A DNA stretch of 64,000 nt from an uncultured Lachnospiraceae bacterium. GTDB lineage: Bacteria; Bacillota; Clostridia; Lachnospirales; Lachnospiraceae. Below the pieces are notes generated by a model. It saw nothing but the letters and a program-made list of their open reading frames with translations. It did no database searches and was not told where the DNA came from. Positions 8,831 to 17,904 of this stretch are shown here, piece after piece. How positions within the stretch are numbered: the stretch's first letter is position 1; every line of letters starts with the position of its first letter. The translations under genes and the position numbers were made by a program. The stretch covers positions 310,001 through 374,000 of the forward strand of contig CADAOY010000002.1 of NCBI GenBank assembly GCA_902789665.1, in the 5' to 3' direction.

Positions 8831-10573
8831 ATGATTAGGAAATTGGCAGGCAGTATAAGAGAGTTTAAAACGCCAACAATTCTGACAATTGTATTCATTA
8901 TACTTGAAGCGATAATAGAAAGTATTATTCCTTTCATTACCGCTAACTTAGTAAATGGAATCAAATCAGGTATTGATTTAAAGAGAATACTTTTTGTTGG
9001 AATGATATTAATAGTGCTGGCTATTATGTCACTTGCAAGTGGCGGTATTGCAGGTTTTACATGTGCCAAGGCATCAACCGGTTTTGCAAGGAATCTTCGT
9101 AGGGATATGTTTATTAATATTCAGGGATTCTCTTTTGAGAATGTTGATAAGTTCTCATCTTCATCCCTGGTTACAAGACTGACCACAGACATCAATAATG
9201 TTCAGATTGCATTTATGATGATAATAAGAATTGCATTAAGAAGTCCGCTGATGCTGGTTTTCTCCATTATTATGGCCTTTTACATGGGAGGCAAACTTGC
9301 TTTCTCATTTGTAATTCTTATTCCGATTCTCGCAATTGGACTTATTCTTATTGCTAAATTTGCAATGCCGGCATTCAGAAGAGTATTCAAAAAATATGAT
9401 AAGCTCAATGAATCTGTTGAGGAAAATGTCCGCGCCATGAGAGTGGTTAAAGGCTTTGCAAGAGAAGAGTATGAAAAAGAGAAATTTGATACAGCAGCTG
9501 ATGATATCAGAATAGATTTCACAAAGGCTGAAAGAATCGTTGCTCTTAATGCTCCTTTAATGCAACTTTGTATGCAGTTTAATATGGTATTTGTAATGTA
9601 TATCGGAGCACATATCATTATAACAACAAGGGGCGAAAGCATTGATGTAGGACAGCTTAGTGCGATGCTTACATATGGCTTCCAGATTCTTATGTCTCTT
9701 ATGATGTTTGCAATGATATATGTAATGCTTACAATGTCAGCAGAATCAGCCAAGAGAATTGCAGAAGTTCTTGATGAGAAGTCGTCACTTACATCCAGGG
9801 AAGACGCTATTACAGAGATTAACAGCGGTAAAATTGAGTTTAAGGATGTTAGGTTTAAATATTCAAAAGATGCCAAGAAGTTTGCTCTTGATGATATTGA
9901 TCTGGTAATTAATTCAGGAGAAACAGTTGGTATTATCGGTGGTACAGGTTCAAGTAAGAGTACTCTGGTTCAGCTTATTCCAAGACTTTATGATGTTACT
10001 GAGGGACAGGTTTTGGTAGATGATAAGGATGTCAGAGACCTTGATCTTGAAATGCTTAGAGATGAGGTTGCCATGGTACTTCAGAAGAATCTTCTTTTTG
10101 CAGGAACCATAGAAGAGAACCTTAAATGGGGTAATCCAAATGCCACCATGGAAGAGATTTACAAAGCCTGCGAGATAGCTCAGGCAAGTGAATTTGTTAA
10201 CAACTTCCCTGAAAAATACCAGACACATATTGAGCAGGGCGGAACCAATGTATCAGGTGGACAGAAGCAGAGATTATGTATTGCAAGAGCGCTTCTTAAG
10301 AAACCGAAGATTATTATTTTTGACGATTCCACAAGTGCTGTTGATACACATACAGATGCTCTTATCCGTAAAGGTCTTGCAGAATATATGCCTGAAACGA
10401 CTAAGATTGTTATTGCACAGAGAATATCATCTGTACAGGATGCAGACAAAATTATAGTTATGGAAAATGGTCACATTGGAGATATGGGTACTCATGAGGA
10501 ACTCCTTGGAAGATGTGAGGAATACAGAGAAATATACGAACAGCAGATGAGTGGAGGACAGGAAGATGAGTAG
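8831..10573 (+). CDS. Heterodimeric ABC exporter subunit with degenerate ATP site
   Basis: The 580-residue protein is an ABC exporter half: six membrane helices (about 15-310) followed by a nucleotide-binding domain with Walker A GGTGSSKST (370-378), signature VSGGQKQR (about 474-481) and Walker B IIIFDDS (D498-D499). The catalytic glutamate is replaced by Asp499 and the Walker A has Ser where Gly is usual, the pattern of the non-hydrolysing site in asymmetric exporters of the LmrCD/TM287-288 type. The next gene overlaps by eight bases and supplies the complementary subunit. The substrate cannot be deduced; drugs, peptides or lipids are usual for the family. Confidence 0.92.
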   Translation: MIRKLAGSIREFKTPTILTIVFIILEAIIESIIPFITANLVNGIKSGIDLKRILFVGMILIVLAIMSLASGGIAGFTCAKASTGFARNLRRDMFINIQGFSFENVDKFSSSSLVTRLTTDINNVQIAFMMIIRIALRSPLMLVFSIIMAFYMGGKLAFSFVILIPILAIGLILIAKFAMPAFRRVFKKYDKLNESVEENVRAMRVVKGFAREEYEKEKFDTAADDIRIDFTKAERIVALNAPLMQLCMQFNMVFVMYIGAHIIITTRGESIDVGQLSAMLTYGFQILMSLMMFAMIYVMLTMSAESAKRIAEVLDEKSSLTSREDAITEINSGKIEFKDVRFKYSKDAKKFALDDIDLVINSGETVGIIGGTGSSKSTLVQLIPRLYDVTEGQVLVDDKDVRDLDLEMLRDEVAMVLQKNLLFAGTIEENLKWGNPNATMEEIYKACEIAQASEFVNNFPEKYQTHIEQGGTNVSGGQKQRLCIARALLKKPKIIIFDDSTSAVDTHTDALIRKGLAEYMPETTKIVIAQRISSVQDADKIIVMENGHIGDMGTHEELLGRCEEYREIYEQQMSGGQEDE

Positions 10574-12500
10574 AGGAATGGGTCCGGGCAGAAGAGGCGG
10601 TGCCGGACATCCAGCGGATGCCGGTAGTTTTAAGGCTCTTGGCAGAATAATTAAATATTTATTCAAGTTTTATCCTGTGCTTGCACCAATGATAATTGTA
10701 TGTATTTTATTTCAGTCTATAGCACAGAGTATACCTGCATTATTCTTACAGCGTATTACTGCATTAATAGAGAAATATTATGAAGCAGGTGACTGGAGCG
10801 GAGCAAAAGAGGAACTTCTTCCGCTTCTTGCAATTCTTGTAACTATGTATGTTGTTTCAATTATTGGAACAGTCGTATATACACAGATTGGTGCATATAT
10901 GACACAGGGGTTCTTATATAAAATGCGTAAGGCCATGTTTAATAATATGCAGGACCTTCCAATTAAGTATTTCGATACCCATAAGCATGGCGATATCATG
11001 AGTTATTATACCAATGATATTGATACCTTAAGACAGCTTGTATCACAGGCTCTGCCATCAGTTATTCAGGCAGGTTCTGTTGTTATATCTGTATTTATCA
11101 TTATGATTTATTTCAGCCTGTGGCTGACACTGGTTGTTATTGGTGGAATCGTTTTAATGTTCCTTGTTACCAGAATAGTAGGTGGCGGTTCAGCTAAATA
11201 TTTCATCAAACAGCAGAAGGCTCTTAGTGAGACAGAAGGCTTTATTCAGGAAATGATGAATGGCCAGAAAGTTGTTAAGGTATTTAATCACGAGACAAGT
11301 GCAATCGTGGATTTTGACAAAGTTAATGACCAGTTATTTGAAGACAGTAACAAGGCTCATACTTTTGCCAATATACTTGGTCCTTTAATGCAGAATATCG
11401 GTAATATTCTTTATGTTGTAACTGCAGTTGCAGGTGGTGTATTATTCGTACTTGCAGTTCCGAATATCGGTCTTTCAGGTATTCCTATGGGAATAGATAT
11501 TATCGTTCCATTTCTTAATATGACAAAGCAGTTTACAGGTAATGTAAACCAGTTCAGCCAGCAGATTAATGCCATCGTAATGGGTGCAGCCGGTGCCAAC
11601 AGAATTCTTGATTTAATGGATCAGGCAAAGGAAGTTGATGACGGATATGTAACATTGGTTAATGCAACAATAGATGAGGATGGCACCATTCATGAAAGTG
11701 AAGAAAGAACAGGAATCTGGGCATGGAAGCATCCTCATGGTGACGGTACTTTAACCTATACAAAACTTGAAGGTGATGTACTTCTTGATGATGTGGACTT
11801 CGAGTATGAGGAAGGAAAGAGAGTCTTAAGTAACGTTTCAGTATTCGCCAAACCTGGACAGAAAGTTGCCTTCGTTGGTGCAACAGGCGCGGGCAAAACC
11901 ACCATCACCAATCTTATTAACCGCTTCTACGATATAGCAGATGGTAAGATAAGATATGATGGGATAAATGTAAATAAGATTAAGAAAAAAGACCTTAGAA
12001 GATCTCTTGGAATAGTTCTTCAGGAAACCAATCTTTTCACCGGAACTGTTATGGATAATATCAGATACGGTAAGCTTGAGGCTACAGATGAGGAGTGTAT
12101 TAATGCAGCGACTCTGGCGGGCGCGCATGATTTTATCACAAGACTTCCACAAGGCTATGATACCATGCTTACAAATAACGGTTCCAATCTTTCACAGGGA
12201 CAGAGACAGCTTATTGCCATTGCAAGAGCAGCAGTTGCTGATCCGCCTGTTATGATTCTCGATGAAGCAACATCTTCAATTGATACAAGAACTGAGGCAA
12301 TTGTTCAAAGAGGAATGGATAAACTTATGGAGGGAAGGACTGTATTTGTAATCGCTCACAGATTATCCACTGTCAAAAACTCCGACGTTATCATGGTGCT
12401 TGACCATGGCAAGATTGTGGAGCGTGGCAGCCATGATTCCTTAATTAATGACAGAGGTATTTATTACAGACTTTATACAGGTGCTTTTGAACTTGAATAA
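10566..12500 (+). CDS. Heterodimeric ABC exporter subunit with consensus Walker B
   Basis: This is the partner of the preceding subunit. I placed the start at the ATG at 10566, eight bases after GGAGG at 10553-10557, giving 644 residues. A Gly/Arg-rich N-terminal tail precedes six membrane helices. The ATPase domain has Walker A GATGAGKTT (438-446), a non-consensus signature LSQGQRQ (542-548) and a consensus Walker B MILDEA with Glu567. The altered signature faces the altered Walker site of the partner, so one of the two sites in the dimer is degenerate. About 35 extra residues (near 365-400, VNATIDEDGTIHESEERTG) precede the ATPase domain. Confidence 0.93.
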   Translation: MSRGMGPGRRGGAGHPADAGSFKALGRIIKYLFKFYPVLAPMIIVCILFQSIAQSIPALFLQRITALIEKYYEAGDWSGAKEELLPLLAILVTMYVVSIIGTVVYTQIGAYMTQGFLYKMRKAMFNNMQDLPIKYFDTHKHGDIMSYYTNDIDTLRQLVSQALPSVIQAGSVVISVFIIMIYFSLWLTLVVIGGIVLMFLVTRIVGGGSAKYFIKQQKALSETEGFIQEMMNGQKVVKVFNHETSAIVDFDKVNDQLFEDSNKAHTFANILGPLMQNIGNILYVVTAVAGGVLFVLAVPNIGLSGIPMGIDIIVPFLNMTKQFTGNVNQFSQQINAIVMGAAGANRILDLMDQAKEVDDGYVTLVNATIDEDGTIHESEERTGIWAWKHPHGDGTLTYTKLEGDVLLDDVDFEYEEGKRVLSNVSVFAKPGQKVAFVGATGAGKTTITNLINRFYDIADGKIRYDGINVNKIKKKDLRRSLGIVLQETNLFTGTVMDNIRYGKLEATDEECINAATLAGAHDFITRLPQGYDTMLTNNGSNLSQGQRQLIAIARAAVADPPVMILDEATSSIDTRTEAIVQRGMDKLMEGRTVFVIAHRLSTVKNSDVIMVLDHGKIVERGSHDSLINDRGIYYRLYTGAFELE

Positions 12501-12521
12501 TAAAAGTATTAGGGGGTTAAT

Positions 12522-14033
12522 ATGATACTTGATGAGATTTTAAAGTATGACAACATTGTAATCCAGGCGCATGACAACCCTGATGCAGATGCATTAAGTT
12601 CTGCATATGGTTTGTGGCGTTTTGTCACCAGCAAGGGTAAAAAGGCAAGAATCGTATACAGCGGAAGAAGGCCTATTACCAAATCAAATCTGGTTATGAT
12701 GGTTAAGGAACTTTCAATTCCGGTGGAATACATTAAAGAGGGCGCAGACCTTAAGGCAGGCATTCTTGTAACGGTTGACTGTCAGTATTCACAGGGCAAT
12801 GTATCAAAACTTGTGGCTGATAAGGTTGCCATTATTGATCATCATGTTCCGGCCAAAGACCTTGTTGATTATCCTGAAATAATTCAGACGGAAATCAAGT
12901 CATATCTTGGAAGCGCAGCCACACTTGTATGGCAGTTAGTTGCATCTGCAGGACTTGATGTAAATTCTGACAAGAAACTTGCTACAGCTCTTTATTACGG
13001 GCTTATGACAGATACCAATAACTTTGCGGAAGTAAACCATCCTCTGGACAGGGCAATGCAGGATACTCTGGTATTTGATAAAACATTGGTTAGTAAATTC
13101 ATTAATTCAAATATATCTTTACAGGAACTCGATGTTGCGGGTGAGGCACTTACCAAGGCAATTTATGATGATGAATATAAATTCGGAATCATTAATGCCG
13201 AGCCTTGCGATCCTAACATCTTAGGTTTCATTTCTGACCTGGCTCTTCAGGTGGAAGGCATAGATGTATGGCTTGTATATAATGCTCTTAAAGACGGATA
13301 TAAACTTTCCGTAAGAAGCTGTCACAAGGAAGTTCACGCTGATGAATTCGTGGCATTCCTGACACAGGGAATTGGACAGGGAGGCGGACATATTGATAAG
13401 TCCGGTGGTTTTGTTGACGGTGATCTTCTTAAGGCGATTGCAGGCAATATGTCGCCTACTGAATTCTTTGCAAAGAGAATAAGAGAATATTTTGATACAT
13501 CAACAGTTATCTATGCCAAGGATTATCTCCTTGATGAAGACAAACTTACAAGGTATGTAAAAAAGCCTATCGAACTTGGATATGTGGATCCGCTTTCATT
13601 CCTTGATCCGGGCGCACACATTACCATCAGTACACTTGAAGGTGACATTGATATAATTGTTGATGATTCCTTCTATGTAATGATAGGACTTAAGGGCGAG
13701 GTGTATCCGATTAAGAAGGAAAAATTCGCCAAGGGATATGTTCCAAAAGATGGAGAATACAATCTTGATACTGAATATATTCCGATTGTACACTGCCACG
13801 ACAAGGGTACAGTTGAGCAGATTACCAAGTATGCCAAGAAGTGCTGCACAACCGGAATTGCATACATAAGATGTATGGAGATTGACAAGACATACAAAAT
13901 CTTCACCACCTGGGATGAAGAGAAATACATGCTTGGAAAACCTGGTGATTATATAGCGCACAGGGAAGATGATCCGCATGATATTTATATTATTGAAAGA
14001 GATATATTCTTCAAAACATACGAAAAGGCATAA
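12522..14033 (+). CDS. DHH-family phosphoesterase with extra C-terminal domain
   Basis: The 503-residue protein starts with a DHH phosphoesterase domain: DNPDADALSSAYG (18-30), DCQYSQ and the hallmark DHH at 106-108, followed by a DHHA1-type segment GGGHIDKSGG near 288-297. This resembles NrnA-type nanoRNA/pAp or cyclic dinucleotide phosphodiesterases. The last 190 residues are additional and include a PGDYIAHREDDPHDIYIIE segment of a kind found in proteins of this group in Clostridia. No signal peptide or membrane segment is seen, so it is cytoplasmic. An AGGGGG ribosome site precedes the ATG. Substrate choice between nanoRNA and cyclic dinucleotides cannot be decided from sequence. Confidence 0.8.
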   Translation: MILDEILKYDNIVIQAHDNPDADALSSAYGLWRFVTSKGKKARIVYSGRRPITKSNLVMMVKELSIPVEYIKEGADLKAGILVTVDCQYSQGNVSKLVADKVAIIDHHVPAKDLVDYPEIIQTEIKSYLGSAATLVWQLVASAGLDVNSDKKLATALYYGLMTDTNNFAEVNHPLDRAMQDTLVFDKTLVSKFINSNISLQELDVAGEALTKAIYDDEYKFGIINAEPCDPNILGFISDLALQVEGIDVWLVYNALKDGYKLSVRSCHKEVHADEFVAFLTQGIGQGGGHIDKSGGFVDGDLLKAIAGNMSPTEFFAKRIREYFDTSTVIYAKDYLLDEDKLTRYVKKPIELGYVDPLSFLDPGAHITISTLEGDIDIIVDDSFYVMIGLKGEVYPIKKEKFAKGYVPKDGEYNLDTEYIPIVHCHDKGTVEQITKYAKKCCTTGIAYIRCMEIDKTYKIFTTWDEEKYMLGKPGDYIAHREDDPHDIYIIERDIFFKTYEKA

Positions 14034-14047
14034 GTGGTTTTAACCAC
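14034..14047. repeat. GTGGTTTTAACCAC dyad directly after a stop codon
   Basis: The dyad begins at the base following the TAA of the DHH gene and shares the 19-base string GTGGTTWTAACCACGAAAC with the copy after secA at 51547. It lies 41 bases before the TIR gene. Confidence 0.7.
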
Positions 14048-14087
14048 GAAACGTTAATGATGTGATTTTTTTAAGGGGAGGACAAAC

Positions 14088-17012
14088 ATGTCACTTAAAG
14101 ACGTAAAGTATGATGCTTTTATTAGTTACAGACACACAGATCCGGATGGCTATGTAGCCAAGACTCTTCACAAAAAGTTAGAGACATTCAAAATTCCGAG
14201 ATCAGTAGTTAAAAAACTCAATCTTAAATCCAGAAGAATAAGCAGGGTATTCAGGGATGAGGAAGAACTGCCTTTAGAGGGCAGCCTTAATGATTCCATT
14301 AATATGGCTTTGCAAAATGCGGGAAAACTGATTGTTATCTGCAGCCCAAGACTCCAGGAATCAGTATGGTGCCAAAAGGAAATTGATACATTTATTTCTC
14401 TTCATGGAAGAGATAATGTTGTGCTTGTTTTGGTGGAAGGAGAACCTGAACAAAGCTTCCCAAGACAGCTGACTTTTGATGGTGAAAAAATAATAGAGCC
14501 ACTGGCAGCAGATGTCAGGGGTAAGAATAAAAGGCAGATGAAGAAACAGATGGATGATGCCGTTGTCAAAATCATCGCCGCCATCTTAGGTCTTAACTAT
14601 GACGATTTAAGACAGCGTCACAGAGAACGTAAAATCAGACAGACTATGGCTTTCTTCGGAACACTGACTGTTGTGCTTACATTATTCTTAGCCTTTACTC
14701 TTTCCATGTTACTTAAATTAAAGGCGCAGTCTGAAACTATTGAAACACAGCTTGATACCATTGTAAGTCAGAGTGATTTACTAAGGGAAAGCTACAGGGA
14801 AAATAAAGCAAAGTTTGCCCAGAATCAGGCTGAAAATGCAAGAAAACTAATAAAAGAAGGACGATTTAGAGATGCATTATATGTATTAAGATCTGTAAGT
14901 CCGGATGATAAATCTGATGCAGAAACGCCATATGTTGCTGATGTTGAATATGCAATTACTGATGTTATGTCATTATATTCAGATAGTAACAGGTATGTTC
15001 CTGATGATATTTTTGAAGCCGAGGGTAATATCAGGGATATGTTTATATCCGACGATGGCAATATAATCGTTCTTTCCGATGTGGCATGTAATCTTTATGT
15101 TTATGACATGAAAACCGGTGAAAGCAGAGGACATATTAATGATATGAGCGCTGCTTCAGACGAAGTATGTATATTCTATAACAGATATGTATGTTATGTA
15201 AGTTTTTCCGGTACAACCAATTATTATGATATTGAAACCGGTAAAAAAGATGTACTTGGTGAATCGTGTAGTCTGTTAAAAAGTATGGGAAATACCTTAT
15301 GCATTGGTTCATCAGGTGTATTTGGAGGTACTGTCAGTTTTTACGATAAAGACTTAAATCTGATTTCGACCTGTGATGATTGTGGTGGAAGTTTCATGAA
15401 TTATTCAGATGCGCAGATTTCCATGGATAACAATTATGCATTCGTTTTTGGAGATGATGACAGAGATACTTTAGTATGGAAAATAAATATTCAGACAGGA
15501 GAAGTTGAAGACAGCATAAACGAGAAACTTGGCTCCATCTCAAAAACCGCAGTTAATGGTAAATATGTTTATTTGGTGACCAATGACTTCGGTGATACTT
15601 TTGATCTTGAAAATATTAAACATCATTTTGTAAGTGTCAGTATGGAGGATTTAAGCATACGTGATTATCCGAATTTTGATGGTAATTTCTTAGACTATAT
15701 GGAAGTTATGCATTCAAAGGACGGTTCAAACATTATTGCTTTTATGAATAATAGCGTATATTCGTATATTGATTATTTTAATCTTGATACCGGAGAGTAT
15801 GTTAACAGGTTTTCACTTCCTGTAAAATTTGCAGGCGTCCTTTCAAATGATGGAAACACATTAAGAGTTATGGCTGAGAATGGAGAACTTCATACTACCG
15901 GTACAAATATGAATGATGACCTTATTACCACAATAATGGGCTTTGAACTTGAAAAGAGAATAAAGAAAGCATTTATGGCTCATGGCAAGATATATGTATA
16001 TTTTGAAAATACAGATTATCTTTGCTCTTATGCACTTCCTGAAAATGAATATACTCTCCTTGCAAGTGGTGAGGTTGATGGAATTTCCAGAGATGGCAAA
16101 TATTATGTGATTAATAATAATGAAGACTTCACATCTACTGTCTGTGAAACAGAGACAGGTAAGGAAATTTTCACTATTGCAAGCTGGGAGTTCAAAATTA
16201 TATATGATGAGAATAATCAAAGAGACCTGCTGGCATATGAAGAGGGTGGTTCAATAACTGTCTGTGATATGAGTGATGGAAGTGTAGTAGGTGGTGTGGA
16301 AAATCCCGATTATAAATATTTTAAACAGTTTACATCGGATGGTCTTGTGTCAATTTTCAGTAGTGTTGAAAATGATACGAATCTCAGATCTTTTGAATTA
16401 TATGATACATTATCCGGAAATAAACTGTTTGAGATAAAAATGGAAAACCGTACAACCTCACAGAATGAAATGTTTAAGGCTGACGTAAATGGTACTTATA
16501 ATATTATTGCCTATACTGATCAGAATGAAGGCTGTATTGTAATGGCCGATTTAAAAGGACAGAATAAGCATACTGTTGACGTTTCTCCTGATGCAGTTGT
16601 GTCACTGTGTGTTTCGTCAGATGGCAGACATGTGCTTATAGGACTTACCAATAACAGCGTTATGATTGTTAATTCCAAAACCGGAGAAATGGAAAAGACA
16701 TTCTATGATTTTGAGCCGGAGATAAAAAGGTTTGTTTACTGCGAATCACAGGACAGATATTTATTCTATGTTGGCGGAATCTTAGATCTTGGAGGTATTT
16801 ATGTTTCTGACGGTGACTTCAACCTTACCAGTTATCTTGAAAGCGCGTATGATTACAATTATGACAAGAAGGAATTTTATATAGTTGATATAGGTTCAGA
16901 TATTATTTATTCCAAGAAACTTCTTGAATATGACGAGATAATTGATAAACTCGATGAGGCCCTTGGCACATATAAACCTAGTGACAAAATCATCGACCAG
17001 TATAATCTGTAA
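14088..17012 (+). CDS. TIR domain-transmembrane-beta propeller protein
   Basis: The 974-residue protein has three parts. Residues 6-130 form a TIR domain: YDAFISYRH, RVFRDEEELP, GKLIVICSPR and SVWCQKEID, where Glu98 occupies the place of the catalytic glutamate of NAD-cleaving TIR enzymes. Residues 187-209 are a single membrane helix, followed by a coiled coil (212-262). The remaining 700 residues hold repeated blades such as VYDMKTGES, YYDIETGKK and WKINIQTGE, consistent with one or two WD40-like propellers, probably outside the cell. A GGGGAGG ribosome site precedes the ATG. Orientation suggests an external sensor driving a cytoplasmic TIR effector. Whether the TIR is enzymatic or a scaffold is open. 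Confidence 0.82.
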   Translation: MSLKDVKYDAFISYRHTDPDGYVAKTLHKKLETFKIPRSVVKKLNLKSRRISRVFRDEEELPLEGSLNDSINMALQNAGKLIVICSPRLQESVWCQKEIDTFISLHGRDNVVLVLVEGEPEQSFPRQLTFDGEKIIEPLAADVRGKNKRQMKKQMDDAVVKIIAAILGLNYDDLRQRHRERKIRQTMAFFGTLTVVLTLFLAFTLSMLLKLKAQSETIETQLDTIVSQSDLLRESYRENKAKFAQNQAENARKLIKEGRFRDALYVLRSVSPDDKSDAETPYVADVEYAITDVMSLYSDSNRYVPDDIFEAEGNIRDMFISDDGNIIVLSDVACNLYVYDMKTGESRGHINDMSAASDEVCIFYNRYVCYVSFSGTTNYYDIETGKKDVLGESCSLLKSMGNTLCIGSSGVFGGTVSFYDKDLNLISTCDDCGGSFMNYSDAQISMDNNYAFVFGDDDRDTLVWKINIQTGEVEDSINEKLGSISKTAVNGKYVYLVTNDFGDTFDLENIKHHFVSVSMEDLSIRDYPNFDGNFLDYMEVMHSKDGSNIIAFMNNSVYSYIDYFNLDTGEYVNRFSLPVKFAGVLSNDGNTLRVMAENGELHTTGTNMNDDLITTIMGFELEKRIKKAFMAHGKIYVYFENTDYLCSYALPENEYTLLASGEVDGISRDGKYYVINNNEDFTSTVCETETGKEIFTIASWEFKIIYDENNQRDLLAYEEGGSITVCDMSDGSVVGGVENPDYKYFKQFTSDGLVSIFSSVENDTNLRSFELYDTLSGNKLFEIKMENRTTSQNEMFKADVNGTYNIIAYTDQNEGCIVMADLKGQNKHTVDVSPDAVVSLCVSSDGRHVLIGLTNNSVMIVNSKTGEMEKTFYDFEPEIKRFVYCESQDRYLFYVGGILDLGGIYVSDGDFNLTSYLESAYDYNYDKKEFYIVDIGSDIIYSKKLLEYDEIIDKLDEALGTYKPSDKIIDQYNL

Positions 17013-17028
17013 AACTGCTATTTATTTC

Positions 17029-17058
17029 TTGTCAAAAAAAGAGATTATTTGATATAAT
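17029..17058 (+). promoter_or_regulatory. Promoter of the aquaporin gene
   Basis: TTGTCA (17029-17034) and TATAAT (17053-17058) are separated by 18 bases, and the aquaporin ATG follows 46 bases downstream with an AGGTCG-type weak ribosome site after GGGAGG at 17093-17098. Confidence 0.75.
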
Positions 17059-17103
17059 TTAAGTGATTTTTGTTAAACCAAAATTTTTTCCGGGAGGTCG
17101 ATT

Positions 17104-17811
17104 ATGGATTTAGTTAAAAAGTGTATTGCCGAGTTTATCGGTACATGTGTTTTGGTTACTTTCGGTTGTGGTACAGCAATGTTAGTTGGATGCGATGCAG
17201 CTAATGGTGGAGGATATATCCTTACAGCATTTGCTTTCGGTCTTGTAATCGTTGCCATGGCATATTCAATTGGTAACATTTCAGGATGCCATATCAATCC
17301 GGCTGTTTCACTTGGTGTACTTATTTCAGGTGGAATGAATGCCAAAGAGTTCTGCTGCTACGTAATCTCACAGATTCTTGGTGGTATCTGCGGTGGTGGT
17401 ATCCTTGCTTTCATCTTCAAGGTTGGCGCTCTTACAGATATGACAGGCGGTTTCGGTGCTAACGGCCTTGGCGGTGTTAACGGAAGCATCCTTGCAGGTC
17501 TTCTGGTAGAGGTTGTTCTTACATTTGTATTTGTAATTGCAATTCTTGGCGTTACAAGTTCAAAAGCAGGTCATGGTTCATTTGGCGGTCTTGTAATCGG
17601 TCTTACACTTGTACTTGTTCATATCTTTGGTATTGGACTTACAGGTACATCAGTTAATCCTGCAAGAAGTATTGCATCTGCAGTAATCGCAGCTTGCGCA
17701 CATAATCCAGAACCAATTAAGGTTGTATGGGTATTCATCGTTGGACCATTGGTTGGTGCAGCACTTGCAGCACTTATTTATAAGTTCCTTGAGAAAAAGG
17801 ATGAGAAATAA
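17104..17811 (+). CDS. aqpZ: Aquaporin (MIP family), water-channel type
   Basis: The 235-residue protein has six membrane segments and the two half-helix signatures HINPAVS (NPA at 65-67) and SVNPARS (NPA at 185-187), with the constriction arginine Arg188. His173 in LVHIFGIG is in the place of the filter histidine of water-selective AqpZ, unlike the glycine of glycerol facilitators. It therefore likely passes water rather than glycerol. It is monocistronic: its own promoter lies upstream and a terminator downstream. The symbol is assigned by similarity to AqpZ. Confidence 0.9.
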   Translation: MDLVKKCIAEFIGTCVLVTFGCGTAMLVGCDAANGGGYILTAFAFGLVIVAMAYSIGNISGCHINPAVSLGVLISGGMNAKEFCCYVISQILGGICGGGILAFIFKVGALTDMTGGFGANGLGGVNGSILAGLLVEVVLTFVFVIAILGVTSSKAGHGSFGGLVIGLTLVLVHIFGIGLTGTSVNPARSIASAVIAACAHNPEPIKVVWVFIVGPLVGAALAALIYKFLEKKDEK

Positions 17812-17830
17812 TTAATTATTAAATTATACA

Positions 17831-17876
17831 ACATAAGATGACAGGGGGTATTTTCTCTGTCATTTTATGTTTGTTT
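17831..17876 (+). terminator. Intrinsic terminator after the aquaporin gene
   Basis: ACATAAGATGACAG pairs with CTGTCATTTTATGT (one G-U pair), followed by TTGTTTT. The long stem lies 20 bases after the stop codon. Confidence 0.85.
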
Positions 17877-17904
17877 TAAGAAAGGTAATCAGGAAAGGAA
17901 AAAT

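Noticed and set aside
9280-9876. 198-residue minus-strand ORF inside the ABC exporter gene
   Set aside because: It is a frame shadow of a well-supported gene, with low-complexity Ser/Ile-rich sequence and no domain.
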